Shown here in pieces: positions 1 to 7,871 of a stretch of DNA of 7,871 nucleotides (its first letter is position 1; each line of letters opens with the position of its first letter). This stretch comes from Planctomycetales bacterium. GTDB taxonomy: Bacteria > Planctomycetota > Planctomycetia > Planctomycetales > Planctomycetaceae. The DNA lies in contig JAGVKR010000827.1 in the NCBI GenBank assembly GCA_020050375.1, forward strand, positions 1-7,871, read 5' to 3'. Under the pieces are notes generated by a model. That model was not told the DNA's origin, made no database searches, and saw only the letters and a list, made by a program, of their open reading frames with translations. Made by a program: the position numbers and the translations under genes.

Positions 1-1
1 G

Positions 2-490
2 ACAACTGAGGAGCGGGTCGGGTGGATGAACTCACTGGTCGAGCGAGTTCGCAAAATGCTTGATGAGGTCGGCGCCGATCGCAAACGCCGGCTTGTGCTG
101 GGAGCCCGCGTCCCCACCAACTACGGGCGGACCGCGCCCAGCTATGCTTCGGCGCGCGAAACCGGCTGCGATCCGGCGGCGTGGGCCAAAAATGGCTGGA
201 TCGACTTCCTCACGGTGTCGGAGTTCCTGTTCGTCCGGTACGACTTGCCGATTCGTCCGTGGAAGGAAGTCGTTCCGGGAATCCCCATTTACGGTGGGAT
301 TGAATGCACGGAAGGGGAGAAGAAAGAACAGTATCTGACGCCCGAAAAGTATCGTCGGGCCGCCCGCCACCTCTGGAACGACGGCGCCGACGGCATTTAT
401 CTGTTCAACTTCTTCACGACGCGCGAGTATGGCCCCGAGTCGTGGGAGCCGCCATTCGAGGTGCTGCGCGACTTGGCGGATCGAAAATAA
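2..490 (+). CDS. C-terminal part of a TIM-barrel/glycosidase-like hypothetical protein (5' truncated)
   Basis: The reading frame is open from base 2 and ends at TAA 488-490. The first in-frame ATG (26-28) has no ribosome binding site, and coding sequence continues upstream of it, so the gene enters from the left edge and the ATG is probably internal. About 162 residues are visible. They alternate short hydrophobic strands with helices, as in the last repeats of a TIM barrel: LVLGARVP, then WIDFLTVSEFLF, then GIPIYGGIEC, then a helix and DGIYLFNFF. The ending 'GADGIYLFNFF' followed by a stretch containing WEPPFEVLRDL resembles, from memory, uncharacterised glycosyl-hydrolase-like proteins of Planctomycetes and Verrucomicrobia. 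No catalytic residues can be assigned, because the N-terminal half is missing. It converges on the DUF1501 gene, with 13 nt between the two stop codons. The reading frame is secure; the family call is tentative. Confidence 0.75.
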   Translation, partial: TTEERVGWMNSLVERVRKMLDEVGADRKRRLVLGARVPTNYGRTAPSYASARETGCDPAAWAKNGWIDFLTVSEFLFVRYDLPIRPWKEVVPGIPIYGGIECTEGEKKEQYLTPEKYRRAARHLWNDGADGIYLFNFFTTREYGPESWEPPFEVLRDLADRK

Positions 491-503
491 CAAAACGACT
501 TGC

Positions 504-1922
<1,419 letters not shown>

Positions 1923-1935
1923 AACGATTCTCCAA

Positions 1936-4900
1936 CTAGCGTTTCGTCACGCATTCATCAAAGCTCAGCAGCGTCTTCACAACAACCGTCATCGCGGCAT
2001 GGTCGCTGGCATCAAGTTGCCCGTCGCGCTGCGATTCGCCGACGGTCAGCAAGGCCTGTGCTTCTTCGGGGACTCTCGCAAAGTGTGCGCGCTGTTCCTG
2101 GTGCAGCCGCTCCAGAATGGCAAGCTCTTTCGCCGTCGGCAGGCGACTGGTCAGCAAGCGGAACGCGGTCGAAATGCGAGTGTCGATTGTGCCGCCCTGA
2201 TCTTTGATCAATTTCTCGGCCAGCACGCGGGCTGCTTCGACGTATTGCGGATCGTTCAATAAGACGAGCGCCTGGAGCGGCGTGGCGGTCCGTTCGCGAC
2301 GGGCGATGCAGACTTCGCGGGTCGTGGCGTCGAACGTCATCAGGCTCGGCGGGGGAGAAGTCCTTCGCCAGAACGAGTACAAGCTGCGGCGATAGAGCCC
2401 TTCTCCCTGAGCCTGATTGTACGACTTGCCGGTCCCCGATTCTTCCCACAACCCGGCCGGCTGGTAAGGCATGACACTTGGCCCCCCCAGCTTGTTGACG
2501 AGAAGACCACTGACAGCGAGGGCGTTGTCGCGGATCTGCTCGGCGGCAAGCCGATGCCGGGGTCCACGGGCCAGTCGCCGGTTGTCGGGGTCTTCGACGT
2601 AGAGCTTGGCGTCGCGCGGCACAGACGATTGCCGATACGTTGCGGAGAGGACGATCAGCTTGCACAGCTCCTTGACGTTCCAGCCGCTTTCGATGAACTG
2701 CCGCGACAACCAGTCGAGCAGTTCGGGATGCGAAGGGGCCTGTCCCTGGCTGCCGAAATCTTCGGCGGTGGCCACCAGGCCACGACCGAAGAACTGCTGC
2801 CAGAAACGATTGACTGTCACGCGTGCGACGAGCGGGTTGCGATCGTCGATCAACCATCGAGCCAGCCCGAGGCGGTTCCGTGGAAATTCGGCGGAGAAGG
2901 GAAGAATGCTCGCCGGCGTATCGGGCGAGACCGATTCTCCCGGCGCGTCATAAGCGCCGCGATGCAGAATGTGCGTGGGGCGCGGCTCGGCAAGCTCGTG
3001 CAGGACCATGATCTGGCGGACTTTGCCGACCAGCTCGTTCTCTTCGGTTCGCAGTGCCTGGAGCTCTTTGGACGCGGTTTGATACGCTTCGTTCCGCCGG
3101 AGGAGATCGTGGTCCGACAGAGCGGCCTCGGTGGGTTCGACGGGAATGCCAGCGATTTTGGGGATTTCAAGAGGCGTCAACGCGCGGTTGAAGACAAGGA
3201 GCTCATCGACGGCCCCCCCTTTGAATCCGACGTCGCGGGATCGCGCGCCCAGCGAGAGCTCGACCGGTGCGGAGATCGTGTCGCCCCATTCTTTGCGGTA
3301 GTTGCAATCACGCGTCAGCCGGTCGCGAAGGACTTCGAGCTCGATCGGGGCGCCATTGACGTAGATCCGTAACCCGCTTGCGCGGCTGCCGCCGTCGTAG
3401 GTCACGCTCAAGTGGGTCCATTCGCCGACGGGAATCGGCTGCTTCGCGCGGACGCGGATCGCATTGCCGGGCCAGAAATGGATCAGCGAGAATGCGGGAT
3501 AGCCGTTGTCGAGCAGCAATTCGAGCCCGCGAAACGCCGCGTCCTCGGCCGCGACCGACTGGTGCAGCACGAGCATTCGCGGTTTGTGCTCGGCGGGCCG
3601 GACCCACAACGCGAACGTGAACGGAGTGACGCGGCCGAACTGTCCTCCGTCTTTACAGACGAACTTGTCGTCTCCGCCGAACTCGATCGCCTGGCCGACT
3701 TTGCCGGGGACCGGCTTGTAGTCGCTCGAGGCTTCCAGGTCGTCGAATGTGAATTTCGCCGTAGGTTTGTCGAGCGGGTTTGGCTCACCCGCCTCGCCGG
3801 CAGGTTCTTTCGAGGGGCGGGAAGCGAAGGCGATCCGGTGCGCCTCGCGAATCTGCGCTAGCTCGGCTTCTTTCAGGCGGATTCGAGCGACGAGATCGCG
3901 GTGTTGCGTTTCCTGGTCTCCCTCGTACAGAAGCAGCGCCGGCGTGGGAGCCGTTTCGGTGTAGTGCGAATAGAGCCCGTGCTCGTCGATGTTCGCGAAA
4001 AACGCCGAGAGCCGGTAGAAATCGGCCTGCAGGATCGGATCGTACTTGTGGTCGTGGCAGCGGGCGCACTCGAACGTCAATCCGAGGAAGGCGGTGGCGT
4101 TCGTATTGACGCGGTCGGAAATGTAGGCCACGCGAAATTCTTCCTCGATGCTCCCCCCTTCGTTCGTCTGTCGGTGCAGCCGGTTGAACGCCGTGGCCAG
4201 TTGCTGGTCGCGCGTCGGATTGGGGAGCAGATCGCCCGCCGTCTGCCAGAGGATAAATTGATCGTAAGGCAGGTTGTCATTGAAGGCCCGAATCACCCAG
4301 TCGCGCCAGGGCCACATGTGCATGTCGCGGTCGGACTGATAGCCAAATGTGTCGGCATAGCGAGCCGCGTCGAGCCACTCATTCGCCATCCGTTCGCCGT
4401 ACGCGGGGGACTTGAGCAAGCGATCGACAGCCGTCTCGTACGCCCCGGAAGTGCGGTCGGCGAGAAACGCGTCGAGCTCGGAGAGTGTGGGGGGCAACCC
4501 GGTCAGGTCGAAGCTCGCGCGGCGGAGCCACCGTTCGCGTGAGGCTTCTTCGGCCGGATCGAGTTTCGCAGGGCGGAGTTTGTCGAGCACGAAGGCGTCA
4601 ATCGGATTGCGAATCCAATGTGCAGAATCGGCCGGCGCAGGGACCGCGACCTGTTTCGGAATCGGGATCAGCGACCAATGCGATTCGTACGGCGCACCGG
4701 CGGCGATCCATTTCTTGAGCAGCTCTTTCTGCGCGGCCGTCAGCGGCTTGTTGAGCCGCGGCGGGGGCATCACGAGCGTCGGATCGTCGGAGAAGATGCG
4801 CTCGACAAGCGCGCTCTCGCCGGGTTTGCCTGGTTCAAAAGCGCCTGCCGCGACAGCCGCTTTACGCTCATCGAGCCTGAGATCGGCCTTGCGGGTGTTC

Positions 4901-5061
4901 TTGTCGGGCCCATGACAGGTGAAGCAGCGGTCGGAAAGAATCGGGCGAATGTCGCGGCTGAACGAGACGGTGTCCGGCTCGTCGGCCGAGGCACGGCTCA
5001 CGACCGCGAATGCCAGGCAGAGTATCGTCAGCAGGATCGCTCGAAACAGGGAGGGGCACAT
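1936..5061 (-). CDS. Secreted PSCyt1-PSCyt2-LamG-PSD1 protein (DUF1549/DUF1553), two CxxCH haem sites
   Basis: From ATG 5061 the protein has 1041 aa. The frame stays open to a GTG at 5097 (1053 aa), but that adds 12 residues ahead of a good signal peptide and has no Shine-Dalgarno, so I prefer the ATG; its own SD is weak. Residues 1-26 are a Sec signal peptide ending in ASA before DEPD. PSCyt1 (PF07635, about 33-125) holds CFTCH (46-50), a haem c attachment site, and MPPP (98-101), a possible axial-ligand region. PSCyt2 (PF07583, about 150-360) holds CARCHDH (332-338), a second CxxCH. Charged helices at about 383-412 and 649-687 flank a LamG/concanavalin-like domain (about 433-638). PSD1 (PF07587) fills about 728-980, including NPLVARVTVNRFW and ERTATPLQALVLLNDPQ. 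The protein should be periplasmic or surface-located. It is the first gene of an operon with DUF1501. Domain assignment is firm; function is not known. Haem binding and glycan binding are inferred from motifs and fold. Confidence 0.93.
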   Translation of the reverse strand: MCPSLFRAILLTILCLAFAVVSRASADEPDTVSFSRDIRPILSDRCFTCHGPDKNTRKADLRLDERKAAVAAGAFEPGKPGESALVERIFSDDPTLVMPPPRLNKPLTAAQKELLKKWIAAGAPYESHWSLIPIPKQVAVPAPADSAHWIRNPIDAFVLDKLRPAKLDPAEEASRERWLRRASFDLTGLPPTLSELDAFLADRTSGAYETAVDRLLKSPAYGERMANEWLDAARYADTFGYQSDRDMHMWPWRDWVIRAFNDNLPYDQFILWQTAGDLLPNPTRDQQLATAFNRLHRQTNEGGSIEEEFRVAYISDRVNTNATAFLGLTFECARCHDHKYDPILQADFYRLSAFFANIDEHGLYSHYTETAPTPALLLYEGDQETQHRDLVARIRLKEAELAQIREAHRIAFASRPSKEPAGEAGEPNPLDKPTAKFTFDDLEASSDYKPVPGKVGQAIEFGGDDKFVCKDGGQFGRVTPFTFALWVRPAEHKPRMLVLHQSVAAEDAAFRGLELLLDNGYPAFSLIHFWPGNAIRVRAKQPIPVGEWTHLSVTYDGGSRASGLRIYVNGAPIELEVLRDRLTRDCNYRKEWGDTISAPVELSLGARSRDVGFKGGAVDELLVFNRALTPLEIPKIAGIPVEPTEAALSDHDLLRRNEAYQTASKELQALRTEENELVGKVRQIMVLHELAEPRPTHILHRGAYDAPGESVSPDTPASILPFSAEFPRNRLGLARWLIDDRNPLVARVTVNRFWQQFFGRGLVATAEDFGSQGQAPSHPELLDWLSRQFIESGWNVKELCKLIVLSATYRQSSVPRDAKLYVEDPDNRRLARGPRHRLAAEQIRDNALAVSGLLVNKLGGPSVMPYQPAGLWEESGTGKSYNQAQGEGLYRRSLYSFWRRTSPPPSLMTFDATTREVCIARRERTATPLQALVLLNDPQYVEAARVLAEKLIKDQGGTIDTRISTAFRLLTSRLPTAKELAILERLHQEQRAHFARVPEEAQALLTVGESQRDGQLDASDHAAMTVVVKTLLSFDECVTKR

Positions 5062-5283
5062 CAGCGGGAGTTCCAACGGCGGCAACGCCTGGGACACGGA
5101 AGTCGGACAACACAGGCAGGTTTTCGGGCCGTCGTCGACGGCGGTGGGATCGGTCGCTCACCGGCAAAGCCGGAACGACTTACGCCCTATATTGTATCAC
5201 CGGGAGACCGCCAGTCGACAGGGTAACCTGGCATTGCGACCTCGCCCGGCAATTGTGATGATACGGGAAACAGGAGCCGGATC
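5062..5283. promoter_or_regulatory. Divergent promoter region between the cytochrome operon and the inositol oxygenase gene
   Basis: This is the only non-coding space upstream of both flanking genes, so it must carry both promoters unless transcription comes from further away. For the minus strand, TACAAT (5196 down to 5191) matches the sigma70 -10 consensus at 5 of 6 positions, but no good -35 lies 16-18 nt upstream. For the plus strand, TTGCGA (5234-5239) lies 17 nt before GATGAT (5257-5262), which has an extended-type TG at 5254-5255; the match is modest. A perfect hairpin CCGGC-AAA-GCCGG sits at 5161-5173 and would be in the 5' leader of the cytochrome transcript if the TACAAT box is used. 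Sigma70 consensus rules may fit planctomycetes poorly, so individual boxes are weak calls. Confidence 0.45.
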
Positions 5284-6183
5284 ATGTCTCAACCGCAACC
5301 GCCAAACGCTGACGCCCCCCTGGCCAATCTCGACGACTGGGACGACGATGTCCGCCGTCGCTATTCGCAGGCCGAGGGTGACCCTTCCGCGAGCGGAACA
5401 CCGACGGGCGTCGCACAGCATCAGTTCCGCAATTACGAAGAAGACACGCGCTCTGGAGTCCGCGAGTTCTATCGGTTGAACCATCGTTTTCAGTCGGTCG
5501 ATTTCGTGCGGTCGCAACGGCAGAAGTATCTGCCATTGCGAAAGCGTCAAATGACCGTCTGGGAAGCGATCGAGAGCCTGAACGCCATCATCGACACCAG
5601 CGATCCGGACACCGAGGCGTCTCAGATCGAACATGCGATCCAGACGGCGGAGTCGATTCGCCGTGCGGGGCATCCGCGCTGGTTCGTGCTGGTGGGGTTG
5701 ATTCACGACTTGGGAAAAGTCCTGTGCCTGTTCGGCGAGCCGCAATGGGCCGTCGTCGGGGACACGTTTCCGGTTGGCTGCGCCTTCTCCGAAAAAATCG
5801 TGCTGCCGGAGTTCTTTCGCGACAACCCGGACAACGATAACCCCGACTACAAAACGCGGTGCGGAATCTACCGCGAAGGTTGCGGCCTTCAGGAGGTCCT
5901 CATGTCGTGGGGGCACGACGAATACCTGTACCAGGTTGTCCGGCATCGACTGCCCGTCGAAGCGCTGTACATGATCCGTTACCACTCGTTCTACCCCGCT
6001 CATCGGGAGGGGGAATACGGCCACCTGATGAACGATCAGGACCGGTTGATGTTCGAGTGGGTGCGGAAGTTCAATCCGTTCGACCTGTACACGAAGACCG
6101 ACGAGCGCCCCGACATCAATCGGCTGCTGCCGTATTATCAGGAGCTTGTGGAGGAATTCCTGCCGGGGCGGCTTCAGTGGTGA
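5284..6183 (+). CDS. Inositol oxygenase (myo-inositol oxygenase, EC 1.13.99.1)
   Basis: The product is 299 aa, close to animal MIOX (285 aa), and belongs to the MIOX family (PF05153). The enzyme is a cytoplasmic mixed-valent di-iron oxygenase that cleaves myo-inositol with O2 to D-glucuronate. Recognisable blocks run in the family order: FRNY (48-51), QSVDFVRS (70-77), MTVWEAI (90-96), HAIQTAE (117-123), HDLGKVL (141-147), [18 protein letters not shown] (149-166), MSWGHDEY (207-214), RYHSFYP (232-238) and FNPFDLYTK (263-271). The six iron ligands known from mouse MIOX map to H117, H141, D142, H211, H234 and D267, and the conserved lysine is K145; none is missing. The first 45 residues are acidic, proline-containing and probably disordered. 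No signal peptide is seen. AGGAG at 5272-5276 lies 7 nt before the ATG, supporting this start. The gene is divergent from the cytochrome operon and stops 9 nt from the convergent PHP gene. No inositol transporter, inositol dehydrogenase or uronate gene is visible beside it. Confidence 0.96.
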   Translation: MSQPQPPNADAPLANLDDWDDDVRRRYSQAEGDPSASGTPTGVAQHQFRNYEEDTRSGVREFYRLNHRFQSVDFVRSQRQKYLPLRKRQMTVWEAIESLNAIIDTSDPDTEASQIEHAIQTAESIRRAGHPRWFVLVGLIHDLGKVLCLFGEPQWAVVGDTFPVGCAFSEKIVLPEFFRDNPDNDNPDYKTRCGIYREGCGLQEVLMSWGHDEYLYQVVRHRLPVEALYMIRYHSFYPAHREGEYGHLMNDQDRLMFEWVRKFNPFDLYTKTDERPDINRLLPYYQELVEEFLPGRLQW

Positions 6184-6192
6184 TGGCTGTGG

Positions 6193-7521
6193 TCACTGCG
6201 TTGCAGCAACGCCGACGTAGATCGGGTTCGAAAGAATCCAGATCTGCTGTTCACCGGCAATTTCAAGCCACAGTTCAACGCGGTAATTGCCGCGTTCCGT
6301 GAGTGCTGTCTCGAATGTGCGGCCGGTGGATTCCGCAACGAGCTTACCGTTACGGAGGAGCTTCCATCGAGCCGCCAGCGGAGCCTGCCCCTGCAGTTTC
6401 AACCCGTTCGTCAGGGGAATGCGGCTGCCCATCTCGTGCCGGTCTTTCGCCGAGATGGCGGCGAAATCGAAACCGGTGGCGTCGGCGAGCCAGTCGAAGG
6501 CGACGAACGCCCGCCCCGTCTCCAGCGCGTCCCACACCGCGTCTTTGGTTTGTTCCTTGAGCAACAGGTGCGTTCCGACGTGCCTGAGGCTGTTGACGTA
6601 GGGATCGATCCGCAGCTCGAAGAGCGGGTCGCCGACTTTTTTGTCTTTGAGCAGCGGCAGGATGAGCGGATTCGAGCTGGCCCCCAGCTCAAGCAGCTTT
6701 TCTCCCAGGGCATCTTCGACCTGAACCTTGTCCCCTTCAATCAGGCGGAGCGCGAGGCCCACATTCTGGTGGGCGTCGTTGGCCGAGACTCCTGTATGAG
6801 GCGCGTGTTCGCAAAGCTCGTCCCATCGTCGAAGGTAATCCGCAGGATAGTCGAGCAAGGCCGAGAACGCCTCCTGGGGATACTTGCGGAATAGGTCGGC
6901 CGATTGGAACAGCCAGAGCGGGTTCCGCATGGCGGCGATCAGATTCTTTTCCCCCTTGAAGTCGGCATGGGTATTGTAGATTTCGACGCCGGTCACGCCA
7001 CGAATCTCCCAGTCCATTCGCTCTTCGAGGTGCGACACGAACAGCAATCCGCCGCGGCCGCGCACGAGATCCGAGAGCTCCTGCGGCGAGCCGGTTTCGA
7101 CGCCGCGCAGACTGAACGTGGGATAGACCAGAAAACCCTTCATCTCCGCCCCCGGAATCAGCAGCACGCCGTCTTTGATTCCCTGATGACCTTCCTTGAA
7201 AAAGTCGTAGTGGTCGGCGGGGTGTTCGCTGAACATGACAATGCTCGTCCCGGCGGACTTTGCGGCCGTGACGATGTCGTCGATTTTGCCGCGGCTGTCG
7301 TGCGAAAAGGCGGAGTGGACGTGCAGGTTGGCACGAAAGTCGAGATAGGGTTCCGGCCGCTCGATGTCCCGGCGCTGGGCTTTCAGGCCCAAAACCGCCT
7401 GATGCACGGCCTCCAGCCGGTCGGGCTTCAAGCGAGCCAGTGCGTCGGCGCGGACCGGCTTGGAAGCAGGCAGCGCCGATAGAATCGCCGCGACCAGAAG
7501 AAGCAAAGCTCGTGTTCGCAT
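6193..7521 (-). CDS. Exported PHP-domain metal-dependent hydrolase
   Basis: Starting at ATG 7521 gives 442 aa. The frame is open to an ATG at 7590 (465 aa), but residues 1-25 from the inner ATG form a clean signal peptide (MRTR, then a leucine/alanine core, VRA before DAL), so the inner start is preferred although neither has a clear SD. A PHP (polymerase and histidinol phosphatase) domain covers about 62-255. Its metal-binding motifs are all visible: HVH (67-69), HD (74-75), SEH with E99/H100, GAEM with E126, SHLEE with H164, and NDAH with D249/H251. PHP enzymes are usually metal-dependent phosphoesterases, so a periplasmic phosphoesterase or related hydrolase is likely, but the substrate cannot be told. 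Residues 260-442 contain two predicted beta-rich parts, including RWKLLRNGKLVAES and YRVELWLEIAGEQQIWILSNPIYV; this tail resembles that of secreted 'CehA/McbA-like' PHP proteins. The gene converges on inositol oxygenase with a 9-nt gap; no functional link is shown. Confidence 0.9.
   Translation of the reverse strand: MRTRALLLLVAAILSALPASKPVRADALARLKPDRLEAVHQAVLGLKAQRRDIERPEPYLDFRANLHVHSAFSHDSRGKIDDIVTAAKSAGTSIVMFSEHPADHYDFFKEGHQGIKDGVLLIPGAEMKGFLVYPTFSLRGVETGSPQELSDLVRGRGGLLFVSHLEERMDWEIRGVTGVEIYNTHADFKGEKNLIAAMRNPLWLFQSADLFRKYPQEAFSALLDYPADYLRRWDELCEHAPHTGVSANDAHQNVGLALRLIEGDKVQVEDALGEKLLELGASSNPLILPLLKDKKVGDPLFELRIDPYVNSLRHVGTHLLLKEQTKDAVWDALETGRAFVAFDWLADATGFDFAAISAKDRHEMGSRIPLTNGLKLQGQAPLAARWKLLRNGKLVAESTGRTFETALTERGNYRVELWLEIAGEQQIWILSNPIYVGVAATQ
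6198..6212. other. Perfect inverted repeat at the inositol oxygenase/PHP convergent junction
   Basis: GCGTTGC-A-GCAACGC is a perfect 7-bp inverted repeat. As RNA it would fold to a 5-bp stem with a 5-nt loop. It lies inside the last codons of the PHP gene and 15 nt after the inositol oxygenase stop, so it could affect 3' ends on both strands. It lacks a U-tract on either strand, so it is not a standard intrinsic terminator, and chance remains possible. Confidence 0.25.
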
Positions 7522-7754
7522 GATGGTACGGCCGGTGAAAGAGGGATGCGGAGATTGGCCGGCGATGCGAGAAAGCTGGAAGTCGGTCATCGCCCCGTAT
7601 GGGTGTTAACGTACCGCCGGTGCGGAAGGCCGGCAATGGCGGCGAGTTTCGCCAATTTTGTTGCACGCTCCCCAACCATCGGCGACAATGAATCGTGGCG
7701 CGTCCGGCCGATTGGCATTGGATCGCCGCCGACTCTGTAACAAGGAAATCGGGC
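7522..7754. promoter_or_regulatory. Divergent intergenic region upstream of the PHP gene and of the right-edge gene
   Basis: This stretch separates two genes pointing away from each other and should hold both promoters. On the plus strand TTGCAC (7661-7666) lies exactly 17 nt before GACAAT (7684-7689), a weak sigma70-like pair (3 of 6 and 4 of 6 matches). No convincing minus-strand pair was found. A small perfect hairpin GGCGA-GTT-TCGCC (7641-7653) followed by AATTTT is also present. If the PHP gene really starts at 7590, the left 69 nt would be coding. Confidence 0.35.
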
Positions 7755-7871
7755 ATGAACGGCAAACGTGTGACGCAGGGGATGATGAGCGGCCTGTTGC
7801 TGACGGCGGCGCTTCTCGCCGACGAACCGACAAATCCGCCGCCGCCGGCCGCCAAACCGGCCGCTGAGACC
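7755..7871 (+). CDS. N-terminus of an exported, proline-rich protein (3' truncated)
   Basis: An ATG at 7755 opens a frame that runs without a stop to the last base (39 codons). AAGGAA at 7742-7747 lies 7 nt upstream, a good Shine-Dalgarno that supports the start. The protein begins with a basic N-region (MNGKR), then a short hydrophobic core (MMSGLLLTAALLA) and likely signal-peptidase site before DEP. It continues into a proline/alanine-rich linker containing NPPPPAAKPAAE. Such a linker often joins an export signal to a periplasmic domain, but nothing of that domain is visible, so no family can be given. It is divergent from the PHP gene. Confidence 0.7.
   Translation, partial: MNGKRVTQGMMSGLLLTAALLADEPTNPPPPAAKPAAET

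Noticed and set aside
2554..3372. A 272-codon plus-strand frame inside the cytochrome gene.
   Set aside because: It is antisense to the PSD1/LamG-coding region with no domain of its own.
5197..6024. A 275-codon open frame on the minus strand opposite inositol oxygenase.
   Set aside because: It overlaps a well-recognised enzyme on the other strand and contains no known motif; it is a shadow frame.
7641..7660. Hairpin GGCGA-GTT-TCGCC followed by AATTTT, resembling a small intrinsic terminator.
   Set aside because: It has only a 5-bp stem and a broken T-run, and it lies in a divergent region where no plus-strand transcript needs to end.
6737..7855. A 372-codon minus-strand frame overlapping the PHP gene and reaching the right edge.
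   Set aside because: It is out of frame with the PHP gene, whose metal motifs and signal peptide are clear; its arginine/proline-rich composition is typical of a shifted frame.

Overview
The window looks like chromosomal DNA of a planctomycete (or a close PVC-group relative). It is GC-rich and carries a PSCyt1/PSCyt2/PSD1 cytochrome protein followed by a Tat-exported DUF1501 protein, a gene pair strongly expanded in Planctomycetes. The other genes are also mostly predicted exported proteins. I assign the phylum from these families only; genus or species cannot be read from the sequence.

Layout, left to right. (1) 2-490 (+): the 3' end of a gene entering from the left edge, the C-terminal part of a protein I judge to be TIM-barrel/glycosidase-like. 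(2) 504-1922 (-): DUF1501 protein with a twin-arginine signal. (3) 1936-5061 (-): large secreted protein with two CxxCH haem sites and an inserted LamG domain, 13 nt upstream of the DUF1501 gene and almost certainly co-transcribed with it. (4) 5062-5283: divergent promoter region. (5) 5284-6183 (+): inositol oxygenase (MIOX) with every iron ligand and its surrounding motifs intact. (6) 6193-7521 (-): exported PHP-domain metallohydrolase. (7) 7522-7754: second divergent promoter region. (8) 7755-7871 (+): start of another exported protein, cut by the right edge.

The genes alternate in convergent and divergent pairs. Both convergent junctions are very tight (13 nt and 9 nt). No RNA gene, mobile element, CRISPR array or tandem repeat was seen.

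Functionally, MIOX should convert myo-inositol and O2 to D-glucuronate in the cytoplasm. The cytochrome/LamG/DUF1501 pair is predicted to act outside the cytoplasmic membrane; its biochemical role is not established, but haem sites plus a LamG fold suggest redox work on, or binding to, a glycan or other surface ligand. A shared role with MIOX in sugar or inositol use is only an inference from their shared divergent promoter region.
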